This document shows positions 44,391 through 56,825 of a stretch of 64,000 nucleotides of DNA, one piece after another (within the stretch, counting starts at the first letter, position 1; every line of letters starts with the position of its first letter). The notes under the pieces were generated by a model. That model was given only the letters and a program-made list of their open reading frames with translations. It had not been told where the DNA came from and ran no database searches. Position numbers and translations under genes: made by a program. The stretch is from assembly GCA_013368315.1 (NCBI GenBank), contig JAACJM010000155.1:152473-216472 (forward strand), written 5' to 3'. The stretch comes from Tetrapyrgos nigripes (Eukaryota > Basidiomycota > Agaricomycetes > Agaricales > Campanellaceae).

Positions 44391-44524
44391 TTCCGAGGCA
44401 TATACAATACTCCCGTAGCTTCTCCAGATGGGCCAAACCCATTCCAAACATACCCCGACCTATACACCCCTGACATCTTATCGCTTTTCCGACTCTGGCT
44501 GCACGGTCTAGGTGTAAAGGATTA
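44391..44524 (+). pseudogene. MYND-family fragment on the plus strand
   Basis: It reads FRGIYNTPVASPDGPNPFQT, then YPDLYTPDILSLFRLWLHGL and a stop. This matches the first-exon phrase PGIYSSVVASSGDLPNRFTP followed by DIFPSVFKLWLYGLE of the gene at 918-3000. Only about 45 codons remain. The orientation is opposite to all the left-hand copies. Confidence 0.65.
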
Positions 44525-45145
44525 GGTCAGCCTGCGATGAGACCCAACCTCCAACTGGACCAAAAGGCCACAATATTCGGTACGTGTGGATACCGTCGCA
44601 GGCGCTATACTATTTTTGCACCAGTAATGCCCTAAGAAATGATGTTCCCTAGGGCCTCCAGACTGATACCATGGGGAGGATATGGTAGGAGATTTCGAGT
44701 TATCTCTCGCAGTAATGCTTGTCCTTGCTCAGAAGAGAACTGGAATGGTGTAGTAGGGGATGGTATTGTGCTCATTGATGCGCAACAGCGCGACGCGACT
44801 GCAACGCGACTGGGGTTAAATGAAAAATTTCGCTTTGTAATCTACACTCGTGATTTGCACATGATGTCTAAGCGAGGTCTGGTAACTTTTAGAAGACTAG
44901 GCCCTTTCTATCAAGTGCTACATAGAAAGGGGATTAGCTATAGGCTCTATCCGCGCTTTGGGCTCTATATAGCTCTACATAGAGAATCTGCAGTTTCCTG
45001 ATGGAGCGCATATTTGCGCATATTTCGCATACCAACGCGGACCAGCGCATAGCGGGTTTTCACTGGGCCTAACCCCCCGTCCTCAAACGAACAACACACA
45101 CACACACTCTCTCTCAATTTCTGGAATCGAGTAGATTGTTATAAG
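44525..45145. other. intergenic stretch before the DUF6535 gene
   Basis: A 120-codon plus frame (44639-45001) has no recognisable domain. Short hairpins such as CTTTCTATCAAG..TAGAAAG near 44905 and GGGCTCTATATAGCTC near 44960 suggest old repeat DNA. An (AC)n then (TC)n run lies near 45095-45116 in the leader of the next gene. Confidence 0.4.
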
Positions 45146-48100
45146 ATGCCACTGCATGACGGTGCCGCAGACCTAGAAAAGAATGACCTACCTTTCAGTA
45201 ATGGTGAGTTTTGGTTCTACTTCAATTTACTGCAACTAATGACCTCCCTGAAGTTCCAGGACGGTTCAAACCAACTTCAGACGACGATGCTTGCTTCAAA
45301 CTATGGAACATGTACATAAGTCAAGCACAAGAATACGACAGAGCCCTGATTGAGAGTTGGAAAAGCGATATGGATGGCATGTTACTCTTTGTACGTCTCT
45401 TAGGGCTTTTTTCACAGACCGATTCTAACATTATTATCTACAGTCCGCCCTTTATTCAGCCGTTCTGGCTGCCTTCATCATTGAAAGCTACAAGAATCTC
45501 CAAGAGGACCCAGCAAGCACGACGTCAGACCTTCTCGTCCAGATGTCTCGACAACTGGCTTTACTATCCAATGGAACAGTGTCCACGTTTGAGGAACCCA
45601 CATCCTTTCATCCAACCGCGTCATCCCTCATTTGCAATCTCCTTTGGTTCCTTGCGCTCGCCCTGGCTCTTACTTGCTCGTTGCTTGCAACATTCGTACA
45701 GCAGTGGACTCGAGACTTCTTGCACAAAACCACGATGCGGCCTTCACCTGTCGTGCAAGCAAGAGTCCTCGCATTCTCATATTTCGGGCTGCAACGGTTT
45801 GGGATGCACACATTTGTGGATACCATCCCGATCTTGCTTCACATCTCCCTATTCTTCTTCTTCGCCGGTCTTCTAGCTTTCCTATTGCCTGTCAGTTTCC
45901 CATTGATGTACCTCATGGCATGTGTGTTTGCCCTGTTCGTGTTGGTCTATCTTGGCCTCACGTGCATGCCATTGTTTTTCCTTGACGCCCCATATCGTAC
46001 ACCGCTGTCTGACTTCCTTTGGCGCCTTGGGAATCGGTTGCATGGGTACATCATCCGACTGCATGGACTGCGTGGTGACCTCAGTCTCACAGAGGCAATG
46101 ATTGAGAAGTCACTTCAGGATTCATCTGGTCGTGATATTCAATGCATGCAGTACACCATGAAGCAACTCAATTTCGACACAGAACTCGTCCCCATGTTTG
46201 AAGCCATACCCGAAGCTGTCCTCAGCCCTCGTGGTGGTGCCCGCCTCGAAAACTTCAAACTAATCGCTTCTTTAATCCAGTCCTCCGAGCCCGAAAACAA
46301 CATCATCTCTCGCATATCCCACTTCATTTCCGTCTCTGGAACACCATCCGATTCTGCACGCCAAGAGCGAGACATGACGTCTTGCTTGAAGGCGCTTTGG
46401 TCTTTAGCTCATTTGATCATTGAAAAACCAAGTCTTGACGATGGTGACAAGATTCCAGCTTTTTGGTTCGACCGCAGCCTGCTGCAGGCACTCGCTAGCT
46501 TATTGGACACTGAGCTCAAGGACCATCTCATTTCAACCATTGCTTTGGTGCGGACCAGCAGACTGCAGAGTCTCAAACGATGCATCGACAGGGTTGACCA
46601 GGCGCTATCTTCACCCTCGACCCCTGCGCACGAAAAGCTCCAGATTGCCAATGATGTCTTTTGTTGCGTGTCTTCAGATGACATTGACTGGACATCCAAG
46701 GCGTTCTTGGATCACTTCACCAACCTCAGTCGTACTCTGACGAAATGCAGTGTAGACGCCTGGCAAGACCGTGCGGACGAACTTGTGGAGGAAGCCCGAG
46801 TAATCGTCTCCCATTTACAAAACTCGGGACGCTGGAAAGCTGCCTTGATCTCTGTATTAGGCGAATTCCTTTCCACAGCTATCACCGATCAAGTAACGCC
46901 CATCGAAATGGAAATGACGTGGAAAATTATTCATACCAGTCTGCCATCTTCATTCTTTGACCAAATCCTTGAAGTAGATGAAGACGAGGCGGTTGCTTCG
47001 TTTGTCTTGAATAATAACACGATCATTCCTTCTATCGTTCCGCCTGAAATCTTCATCTTCATCTTCCGCCTGTTCTTCTCTACAGGCCATGTGTTTTCTT
47101 TCCATGGCTCAACCAAATGTCGGTCAATTGTGCAAACGTACCTGAACCAGTGTTCAAATATGAACTACCTGGTGACGCAAGACACAGAATCTCATTTGGA
47201 GGAGTGTATTCTCCAGGATTTGCGCACCGATGAATCCGAATACCCGAATTTGTGTGTAACCGCCATTGACAAGCTATATTCAGGTCTTGGTTCCCAAATT
47301 GCCATCGTTCCCCCTCGTTTGCGTGTTTTTGCCAAGCACATTTTCGACCTCATTCCAAATGTTTCTGCCAGTTTAACCGAGATCCTTGGTGGCCTGCGAC
47401 GGAGGTGGAGACAGAATGGATCCTGTGTTCGGACATATACAACAAGCTCTATCTCTCCGAGACCAGCGTCGTGGACACTTCGACTCTGGACGATATTCGT
47501 GCTCTTGGTGGAAGACTGATGCCAGACATTCCTATTCCCAAACCTCCTCCAAGTCCTGACTCTCCCGAATTGAATAAGCAGTGGGTGGATGATATCCAAA
47601 AATACGTGATATCCATAGTTGTCTCCATCATCTCGAAGTTTATCGTCATGCGGTCGAAAGACACTCGCGGAGTCTCACTGGGTGATTGGTCAGGGATGCA
47701 AACCAAGTTGGTGGGATATGAAGGGCGGATATACGACTCCGTCCAGCTTCAGTTCGCAGAGAGTATTAAGAAACTTGTATCTGTTCTTCCTTGGATGTAT
47801 CCAAAGGAGAGTGCGGTGTCACAGGTTTTCCATAAATGGATTTGGAGGCTAAGCCTGGATTGGGTCTGGATAACGGACTTGAGGAGTGCGCGGATCCTTG
47901 CTGATGCTATCCAACAACACAAGGTCGCTGGTGGCGGTGGAAGCCTCTGGAATCAGCAGGATTTATTGGACCGTTGTTTGCACATTGTTCAGGATGCAGA
48001 AGGCGAGCACGAGCCGCAAATTGCTTCGATTGGGATTTCTTTGGACACATGATATACCTATCGGACTTCGTTGATTATATTGGTCAGACAGAAGACGAGG

Positions 48101-48356
48101 GTTCCTTAATTGAGTACCAGCATCGGGATTGGAAGTCTGGCGAGTCGGAAAAGGGAATTTTGGCGATTTCTTCGTTTCAGTCTGCTCATGTCCCATGTTT
48201 TGTTTCGTCTTTAAATCTATCTGGTGTCATAAAACACACAGTGGACTACTGGGTTGAAGGTCTCAGGTACATTAGTAGCATCTCAACCAAATTGCGCCGA
48301 ACTGCACTTGGATCTTCTGCTGCTGCGAATACCATATTTTTCTTGTCTACATAATT
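45146..48356 (+). CDS. DUF6535-type membrane protein, probably frameshifted
   Basis: Exon 1 (MPLHDGAADLEKNDLPFSN) and exon 2 (FKPTSDDDACFKLWNMYISQ, ESWKSDMDGMLLF) lead into a long third exon starting SALYSAVLAAFIIESYKNLQ. WxxY..A..YD..L...WK.DMD followed by FSAVxxAFxxESY is the hallmark of the agaricomycete DUF6535 family, of unknown function. Transmembrane helices follow: LLWFLALALALTCSLLATFV, ISLFFFFAGLLAFLLPVSF and MACVFALFVLVYLGLTCMPL. The rest is a long helical, soluble region. The frame ends at 47519 with an unlike tail (RTYTTSSISPRPAS). From about 47400 another frame continues sensibly (EVETEWILCSDIYNKLYLSE) to 48052, and a third may continue to 48356. I suspect one or two single-base deletions near 47390 and 48045. 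Confidence 0.72.
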
Positions 48357-48399
48357 CATGACCGAGGACACTGTCATGTTTAGACTTCCAACCAGTCCT

Positions 48400-48650
48400 C
48401 AAATGGACACCAAGGTTGCGGAACACTTCAAAGAGGCTGCCAACAACGTGCTATGGCGTTCAGGCATCTTGGTCGTCCCTTAACCTCATCGTCTGCTACC
48501 CAAGCACTTCCCGAGATGCGAACGACCCATTCAAGCAATCGCGTTTATCCAGTCCGAATTAGAAGGAGCTAGCTCGACTGTGTCACTGGGAATTCGGTCT
48601 ATGATCCGGGATTGGCAGTTCCATTGGCATGGTTATACGCAGATTTACGG
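48400..48650 (+). pseudogene. MYND-family N-terminal fragment on the plus strand
   Basis: Separate frames give MDTKVAEHFKEAANN, then RCERPIQAIAFIQSELEGAS and RSMIRDWQFHWHGYT. They align with MDLKDPTVKEYLKEA, EMERAFQAIALLRYEL and VGDWDKHWSDIS of the gene at 918-3000. A stop and a frame change separate the pieces. With the fragment at 44391 it brackets the DUF6535 gene on the same strand. Confidence 0.6.
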
Positions 48651-49591
48651 GAAAGGGTCCTGTAGATTACATACACCCCACAGTCATTCTCTTCATTCCT
48701 GGAGCTATGGTTTTACGGTTGGCAGGATTACTACTTCTGGGCGAGGTGGATGAGTTGTGCGTTGAAGCGTATTTTAAAGGATGGATGGATGGATGGATGG
48801 TTTTGGTTGCGATGGTACCTTCCATCCGCAGTGTGTAAAGATACATATTATAGCGCGGGACCCTCGTGGCCAGGTGACTCCTCCTCCTCCTCCTATGGCG
48901 CGGGTGCTTCTGGGACCACTGTAGACTCAGGAGCCTGAGGGTACGTTGTCTTGTATACCTATCTCATTATAAGTTCATTGCACACTCACCCGGCACATTG
49001 ATCGTCGTTTGCAGCTGCCTTGACTTGAGGTCGCATCGCCGACGGTTACTCTCAAGCTACTCTCGTTCTGATACCTCATTTAGTGTCAAGCGGATTTTTG
49101 GCACTTTCTGGTTGTCATGTATTGTAAATTTTCCATATTCAATGATCTATTCTGTCTGTTCATGAACGTCAAGATCGATATTGGGAGCCGCTAACCACTT
49201 TACTGACTCCGGGTTGCTGCAATTTCTGACTTGGACTCAAATTTCTGTCCAGTTCAAAGAACTAGAAGTTGCCAAGGTATCACTTCAATCCTCTGGGTAC
49301 GCTCCAATTCCTGTGTTCTTAAAACGAACCTTGACCTCGGTTTTCATCAGCTTTACAGACCTTCAAGTTGTCAACCCGATCTTGTGAACGAACGGGGAAT
49401 AAATCAACCTCCTTACTTGACTTACCCGATCTCAATAGTCTTTCTCCCATTTGCCAAGCCTAAGAATTATTCCGTTGACCTTAGATGCTCAGGAACTCTT
49501 CGCTCCATGAAACGCTCATGTTAGGAGTTCATAGTTGTGGTTGGTATAAAGCAGAGCTCGATTATGCCTTCGCTAGTCATTGCATCCTGCA
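48651..49591. other. intergenic stretch with simple repeats
   Basis: It contains a (GGAT)n run near 48778-48799 and a (CTC)n run near 48880-48893. No gene is recognised. The last 60 bp include GGTATAAAGC near 49541, a likely TATA box for the gene starting at 49592. Confidence 0.5.
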
Positions 49592-51278
49592 ATGCATCTC
49601 CTCGTCTCCCTCTCGTTTGGCATCCTCGTCTCCAGGACCGCAGCTCTCGTTGCTTCGCCAAACACAGATGATGATCTTGCGAAACGGGAAAACTGGTGGA
49701 CTTGTCATCAGCCCAGGATCAGGCAGGTCACTGCCTTGCTCGACCGGTATGAGGACTCGGATGATCTTTGCAGAACAGTCCTGGGCCGCCCGGACGATGA
49801 TCCTACAATCACCTTGACACAGACCCGTACTCAGACCGTCAGAACCACGGCTTACACTACTCGGTCGGCTAGCCTCACTACCGGCATCAGTACTGTTTCG
49901 CGCAGCACAACTGTCTCTGTCCCGACTACTGCCACCGCGTACAGTACTCAGTCTATCACCGTCACTACCAGTTCTGGGATCAGTACTGTCTTAAGCAACA
50001 CGACTGTCTCTGTACCGACTACTTTTACCGCATTCAGTACTCGGTCCACTACGATCACCACTAGTTCTGGGCTCAGCACTTTTGAGACCAGCACAACCGT
50101 TGTTGACCCGACTACTACCAGCGCTTACTCTACTGTCACCTTGAACCCTACCGTACAGTTGAACGTCACCGATACGGTCGTCACGGTGACATCCCTCCAT
50201 ACTTCTACTCCATTTCCTACTACTACCGTGAACGTGTAAGTTTCTCATTTCGCCTCAAGTCTTTCGGAAGCTGACGAGTGCTTTCAGAACGTCCTACACT
50301 CACGGGTTCTATACGGGAGTCGCAAATCAGACAACTACGGCAAATGCAACGGGGTCAACAAACTCAACCTCCCCACATCAGAGACGTGACTGGACTCTAG
50401 GCCGTGTCTACCCCAATTCTCCCAGATACCTCAGGGACACACCCGTAAGCATCGCCCGAACAGCATGCGAGTGCTACCTTGGTCCTATCGAAACGGAGAC
50501 AGTCACGTCTTTCACGACCAAGACCACGACCTTTGGCATCACGAAAACCTCCGCTCCCATTACCACCGTCACCGTGCCTTCCCGTACTGCGACGAACGTC
50601 AGCACCATCTTCACCACCCCTACCATATCCACAACCGTCGTGACCACTCCCACTCTCATCGTCACCATACCTTCGGCGACTGCGACGAACGTGAGCACCA
50701 TCCTCGTCACCCCCACCGTGAACACAACCGTCGTGTCCACTCCCACTCTCACCATCATCGTGCCTTCCGGTACTACGACGAACGTCAGCACCTTCACCAC
50801 TACCCCTACCGTGTCCACCACCATCGTGTCCACCACGAATCTTCCATTTACCCAAACCAACCACACGACAGCGACCACAGTCGTGGACAAGACGACGACA
50901 ATCGCAGCTCCAGTTGCCACCAACACTGTCGTATTCAACAATGGATATCAGAACGTTCTGCCACCGGTCTTCAACCCGGGTTGCCGTTACGGTACCAACT
51001 ACAAAACTACCATACTCGCCAACGAACCTGGGCCAAATAACGACTACTTGGGACCTGTGAATCAGTGTCTCTCGACCTGTGACGACGAAGTGCAAAGTCT
51101 TCAATGTCAAACCGTATTCGTTTACGCCACGGTGGCCAACGTCACTGCAGGCACGAATAGCACACTATATTGCCTACATTCTCGCGTGGTGTACAGTGCT
51201 GCGACGTACTTGCATTGCAATGATTCAACGGTCGCGTTCTCGGTGGCATTCAACAGAACCTTGCCCTTGCCCACCTAA
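49592..51278 (+). CDS. secreted Ser/Thr-rich repeat protein
   Basis: The start MHLLVSLSFGILVSRTAALV at 49592 is a signal peptide, and DDDLAKRENWW contains a KR site for a Kex2-like protease. A 65-residue N-terminal head with two cysteines is followed by a Thr/Ser-rich region with a repeat of about 35 residues (SGISTVLSNTTVSVPTT and relatives, three times). After one intron (50239-50287) come a short linker and a second repeat block of about 31 residues (TATNVSTIFTTPTISTTVV and relatives, three times). The C-terminal 120 residues hold eight cysteines (CRYGTNY, CLSTCDDE, LQCQTVF, LYCLHS, LHCND) and several N-glycosylation sequons, and end LPLPT-stop. This suggests a heavily O-glycosylated cell-wall or extracellular protein. 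I recognise no named family. Confidence 0.7.
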
Positions 51279-51878
51279 GGAAGCTGTTGGTTTTACATTT
51301 CTATTGGATTCTACATTTTCATTGGGTTTTATAGTCGTATTAGGGTTTGAAGAGATTCATGAGTCTTTTACTCTAGTTCTTTCTTTTATACTGCCTTTCG
51401 TTGATAGTCGCTCATTCCTGTATGTCTTCATTCGTTACGTAAATCATGAGTAGTATTGGGAACTCAGAGTTTCAATCCAGCATGAGCCAGGGCTTCCTGT
51501 GTTACGGTGAGTCTCTTGTATGCATCGCTTGGGCGTGTATATACTATACGGAAAAAATTGATTGGATTGTCCGATTATTGGATTGTCATAATAAGAGTTA
51601 GAGAGCCTGAGGCTAGCCGAGAAGACTAGTCAGATGCATTTCAGAGGGAATACAGTTGCAACGAAGCGAGAATTGAAAAAGATCAGTGACTACGAGAGCA
51701 ATATGCGATATGCGACGAACAGACTACGACTATTGGAGGATACAGGTACAGTACAATGTGACGAGCGAGATGTCCGAAAAGAGTCATGAATGGATTAAAC
51801 AACAGAAGCATGATAGAACAGACAGACAGAGCGATACAGCAAAGGCCAACCCAGGGAGAACTAAGAATCTGACAGTGG
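51279..51878. other. intergenic stretch
   Basis: This is the 3' flank of the Ser/Thr-rich gene followed by the 3' flank of the minus-strand gene. There is nothing I can name. Confidence 0.5.
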
Positions 51879-54800
51879 TCAAACCAAACCCCTTCCTCCC
51901 CACTCCTTACTCCTCTTCACAGCCTCCTCCAAAACCTCATTCGCCCTCTCCTGCTTCTTTACCATACCCTCATCTCCCATCCTTTTATATATCTCCAACG
52001 ACCGTTGACCGACCCAACGTCTCAACAGCGCAGAGCCGACTGCGTCTCCTTCTCCTTTATCTGCCGTCTGGCCTTGCTCTTGCGTGGTGGCCTGGGGCTT
52101 CCTTATTCTTCTTACTCTTCTTAACCCCAGCTCCCATTCCCGCACCCAAATTTTCTGCAGCAGCCAGCAGGTCCACGGCTGTATCCATGGAAGTGTGAAA
52201 GTAATGCGACGCAATCAGAGCCATGACTAGAGTCCGAAGATGGTTGTCGCCAGAGGCGGATAGACGCTCGACAGCGGCTCGGAGGTATTGTCTGTGATGG
52301 TTATTTCGTCAGTCAGAGTAAAAAGAAAGAGACAGAAACGAAAGGAAGGAGGGAAAGATCCCGCAAAAATGGAAGCAGAGAAATTTTTTAAAAAAAGAAT
52401 GCTAGAACACACAGTCTCACGAAGAGGCAAAGATTGAAAAGATAGTAGGAAAAAAAACTCAAGACACTCACTTTGCAGTAATAATCTCCTCACTCAAACT
52501 TGCCTCAATAACCTGCCCCACACTCCACATCGTCCCTCCCAGCCCACGACAACGTTCAGCGACCTCATGTCCTTCTCGGACAATCTCATCCCACTCTTCT
52601 TGATCTTCCTGGACTTGAGCTTCGGCGTCATCGTCCTCAAGGTTGTCCATATCCATATCTACATCAATGTCCATCTCCACGTCCACGTCAGCACTTTTAT
52701 CTCGACTCCGACTCCGACTGTGGTCAGAGAAAGACGATAATTCGTCTTCTTCGTCGTCAATGTCAATGTCCATCCTATCATCATCCCTGGCTCTCTCCTT
52801 GCCCTTGCCCTTCCCTTTGATCTTCGTCTCCGTCTTCATCGTCTGGGTCTGATTCCGGGTACACACGTTGCTCCTCTTCCTCTTCATCCCAATCCTAACC
52901 CCAATACTCCCAGCCCTGGCAGCAGTCGCAACCCATTCATCGCCTCTCTCCATCGCTATCATCTCTGCGACTCTATAACACCGCAAGGCACGAGATAAAT
53001 TTGGCTCTGATTCGGGTCCTTCTTTGGCTTTACCCTTGCTTTTACCCCGACCCTTGCTTTTCTGATCTACATCCTCTTCCTCGCAAGCCTCATCCCCGTC
53101 TCCCTTCGCATGAGCCAAATACGCATAATACAACGTCACCCTCGGACTAAAACTGTCCCATAAACCCTGAAAACCTTCTGCACCATCAAATTGCCTCAAA
53201 AACCCGATCAGGTCTTCCAACCCTTCCTCTGCTTTCCCGAATTCACACCTCATGATTTCTATCCCGATTAGCTCGCACATGAGATCTGCTTTGATCTTTA
53301 TGAGACGGAGAGAAAGGGAGGAGAGGTCGGTAGGTGGTGTGTAGGACGGGAGAGACCAGGATGACCACGGGATAGGTAAAAATGAGTTGGAGCGAAGTCT
53401 CCAGTGGTAGACTCTGAGTCAGAATTGGGTTTGGAGTCGATGTTAATCTGAGTGTCTGGGTGAGGGTGTAGCTGCAGATGCGTCCCAACATCTCTCTCCC
53501 AAACACCCAGCCCTTCTCTGGCGAAAACCTTTCGTTTGGGGTTTCGACCAACAGGGTCGAGTTTGGCGATGGCTGTTACGAGGTATACAAGCACAAAGAT
53601 GGTACGAGGATGTGTTGTTTGGACGTATAATGGAGGTGAGGAAGGCTGGTAGTACGAAGCGGATGAAGATGAAGACGAATTGAACGAGGAAGGAGGTAAT
53701 GAAGACGAAGCCTCAGAAAACCGAATCTCAACGATCCCAGATGCTGCGCGTTCCATGACAGTTGGGTCTTCCTCCTCTTCGCCTTCTTGTTGTGAAGATG
53801 ACGAGGTGGTTGATGTATGTTTCATTCTCGATTTCGAAAACCGTAAGACACCCCCGTCCAACATTTCATGCAACATGGACAGTCTATGATGGCTTTCTAT
53901 CATTTTGCCGACATAGATGTGAAATACGACACCGATGATGAGCGTATGGAGGAGGATGGACGTCTGGAAGCGGTCGTAGATTTTGGTTCCAGGGAAGGTA
54001 AACGTTGGTTTCGGGGCAGCAAGATCATAAGCTTGTGAAGCAGTAGGACGTGGCGAGGAAGCTGGAGTATTGGCATTGACTTTGGCCTTCTTAGGTTTGG
54101 GTGTTTTTTTCGCCCTCATCTTCACCTTCCTTGCTCGCCCATTTCAACCCCAACATCCCCTCAACTTCGACCAAGGCTCCTCTGACCTCTTCCCACATAC
54201 CCGTTGAAACGAGCAGCCGTAGACGTATGGCACGGGTGAGCAGAATTACTTGTGTATGAGCATTCTTCAATGCCAGATTCTGCATATTCTGAATGGCGCC
54301 CAATGCAGCGCGGATGTCTTGTGGAGAGGATTTCGTAGGGGAACCCAGACAAATAGTGGTGGTGGTGGGAGGAGCGGGTGCGAGAAGGTGTTCAATATAC
54401 TTGAGATGAGCCGTATATACTATATGCGGAGGATCGGTGGGCAAAAATGTAGGGAGTAGTCTTCTGAGAAGATTCTTGGCAAACTTCGTGTTTTTCTGCC
54501 ACGAAGCAAGTTGTGCGGCGAGAAAGGTGAGCTGTGGGCGATAGGAGCGAAGTGTAGGGTGTTTTTGGGCAATGAGTAATCCTTGAGTAGTCGCCTCCTC
54601 GACCTCAGCTTCAATTTTCGGTGCCCATTCGTGGTCACCCTGGATGATAATCATGCCTATCTCTGCCAATGCGGTCCATGCACGACATTCGATGTCTGGG
54701 CTCAGGTCAGGTAGTCGTAGACAGCGACGAAGAGCAAGCAGCGAGATCCACAGTGACTGCGCGTGGTAGCGATGATAGGGAGGATGGATGATGATGGCAG

Positions 54801-54960
54801 GCAGAGATACTAGCAGCGTTTCAGGTGTTATAGGCTTCAATGTCGTGGACGACGAGGAGGACGGTGGTGTCGACAACAGAGAGGACGACGAGCTCATCGA
54901 GTCGCGTCGGCGTTTCAAGAGATGTGATGTGACAATTTGTGACATGTCGCGTTTAACCAT
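51879..54960 (-). CDS. cohesin loading factor Scc4/MAU2-like protein
   Basis: Scc4/MAU2 is the TPR-type partner of Scc2 that loads cohesin onto chromatin. The start MVKRDMSQIVTSHLLKRRRD at 54960 is followed by a Ser-rich linker. Helical repeats follow: YHRYHAQSLWISLLALRRCL, LTFLAAQLASWQKNTKFAKN and LTRAIRLRLLVSTGMWEEVR. An intron (about 54108-54061) joins to ASSPRPTASQAYDL and TSILLHTLIIGVVFHIYVGK. A low-complexity acidic and Ser-rich insertion follows, and after another intron MCELIGIEIMRCEFGKAEEG. An acidic/basic low-complexity block (52650-52800) precedes GGTMWSVGQVIEASLSEEII. A roughly 190-bp intron then leads to DNHLRTLVMALIASHYFHTS. A small intron near 52060-52110 rejoins LLRRWVGQRSLEIYKRMGDE before the stop at 51879. 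The order and phrases fit fungal MAU2. The long low-complexity inserts are unusual. The small-intron reading is my inference. Confidence 0.65.
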
Positions 54961-55127
54961 GTCGCGTTTTTGGACTAGTTTCTCACGCAGCGGACCACAG
55001 GCCTAGGCCGCCTAGCAGAGCCTCTAGGGAGAGAGGACAAGTTTCTCAGAAATGTATCACTTCAGGGGTACGAATAGTAAGACTCGTAACAAGATTTTTG
55101 TCCTTTGTTCTTAACTACCATTTGGAC

Positions 55128-56356
55128 ATGCCACCCAAACACACGCCCTCGCCCAACCCATTTAGCATCGACGCTCCACCTGCACTCGAGGATACTCCTT
55201 CCAAGGCGGATGTTATAGAAGCTAGTATATATCTTGATGCGATGAAGTCCGCAATGCGAATCGAGGTGAGTATGGATCCCATCCTCCACACCCCTTGGCT
55301 CAAATTCTACAATTGACTTACTAGTTGCCCTTTTGAGGGGTCAGCCTAATGCACTGAGTGCTGACGATTTGTACGAATTTGAACAATACGTGTTCGAACT
55401 CAGGTCTGCACGGGCAGCTGCCCAAAACTGTATGTAAAGCCTTGAATTTTCCTCCACGACGTCTTTTCTGAGCGAGTTCGGTGCAGCCCTAGAGCCACCA
55501 GCCTGGTTCCAAGAGGCTATGAAGGCCGCCTTCGAGCCTTTGACCAATCTCCAAGGTCTGTCTTGATTTCGCTCTCTCGTTTCAATCATTCTTTTCTGAT
55601 CGAGCTTGACACCCATCGCTCGCGCCGCGTAAAACCACGTTCTCAGGAAAAGGCAGGAAGCTTGGGATGCATGACCCCTACACAGAGGACACGCTCTTCA
55701 AATGTATGGGTGCCTCTATTTGAAGCTATCGATGCCCGTGGCTGATAGCAGCTCCCAAAATCCGTCCCAGATCCATCTACTCTGCCTCAGTCTTCCAACC
55801 CACCTTCCCGGCCCAATCAAATTTTGGAGTCCCATGTTCCAGTGTGGTTCACTTCCTATATGACAGAATTCGTCCAGGGGGCATTCAGTCTCAGTACGGC
55901 ATGTCTCATTCTATGTAGATGTCCTACTAGTCTTGATTTTCACTCTCTTCTTCTTCTTTCCGCTCGAGAAACAGGGCTAAGCGAGCGCAAGCCACCGGAG
56001 GTCTCGCATCTGGTGGAGTTGGCAAGCAATCTGACTATAGTGAGTACTAGTATCTGAACATCAAACATTCATCTTATCCACCATAGCAGCACAACGCTTC
56101 GGCTGGCACAGGAAGAATCCCCGGGCCCCTCTTTGAAGTCGTCCGGTTCAAGAATGGAACACATCCGGTTCTCGACCACGTACGTATAGTCGATGACTTG
56201 TCTCAAAATTAATGCTCATTAGCGGCTTCCTATCATCTCCAGGCACTGCCTATCCTCCATTGTATTGATGATATCAATGACCTCAGTGATGACCAGGCTG
56301 AGGGATATCATCGGGTTATTTTGTGGAGAAAGAGCGAGGTGAGCAAAGGGTTTTGA
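55128..56356 (+). CDS. Mug135-like C-terminal domain protein
   Basis: A multi-exon gene of about 250 residues. Exon 1 (MPPKHTPSPNPFSIDAPPAL, ending AMKSAMRIE at 55265) is spliced to PNALSADDLYEFEQYVFELR (from 55345). The next exons read PPAWFQEAMKAAFEPLTNLQ and, further down, NASAGTGRIPGPLFEVVRFK followed by LPILHCIDDINDLSDDQAEG, ending VSKGF-stop. AGTG.I.GPLFEVV followed by LP.L..I..I..L...Q...Y is the pattern I associate with the basidiomycete proteins carrying a Mug135-like C-terminal domain, whose function is unknown. The PPWF-type helix in the middle is also usual for them. The exons between 55560 and 56080 are uncertain. Confidence 0.6.
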
Positions 56357-56825
56357 GTACGGATGAAAAGCGTCAAGACATCGCTCGGGCAATTGGATGC
56401 ACCGTGTCCTTGGATAGTTAATGGAAGAAGTATAGTACATATGTAGAATTACACAGGAAATCCTATCGCGATGTTTTATATGACGTTACTTTAGATTTGA
56501 CTTCATGCCACCAAGACTTGAGAAAGTCAGCGCCATTCTTTGTTAGTGGCAACAACTTCTTGTACAATTGGGAATAAACAAGGCTCGATCGACCGAAGAA
56601 CTGAATATTGAAGAACGTTATAACTGTAACAGCCTGCAGACTTGCACAGATACATCGTCTGCGCAGTCGATTTAAGGACACTGGTACATAGGAGATACTA
56701 CTGTCGTGGCTCGGTGTCTGGTGTATTGAGACGTGGATCGAGCACATGAAATGGAATTAGCAGATGTGCAGTACGTCGCCCTCCGTATCCAGACAGTGCT
56801 AAGAAACTGTCACGGTGAATATTTA
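56357..56825. other. intergenic stretch
   Basis: It lies between the Mug135-like gene and the 3' end of the MYND pseudogene. A 94-codon minus frame has no recognisable content. Confidence 0.45.

Noticed and set aside
44639..45001. 120-codon open frame before the DUF6535 gene
   Set aside because: Composition and lack of any familiar motif suggest chance; the area contains small hairpins typical of old repeats.
50465..51040. Minus- and plus-strand frames rich in His/Asp or Gly/Asp inside the Ser/Thr-rich gene
   Set aside because: They are shadows of the Thr-rich repeats in other frames; the spliced signal-peptide protein explains the region.
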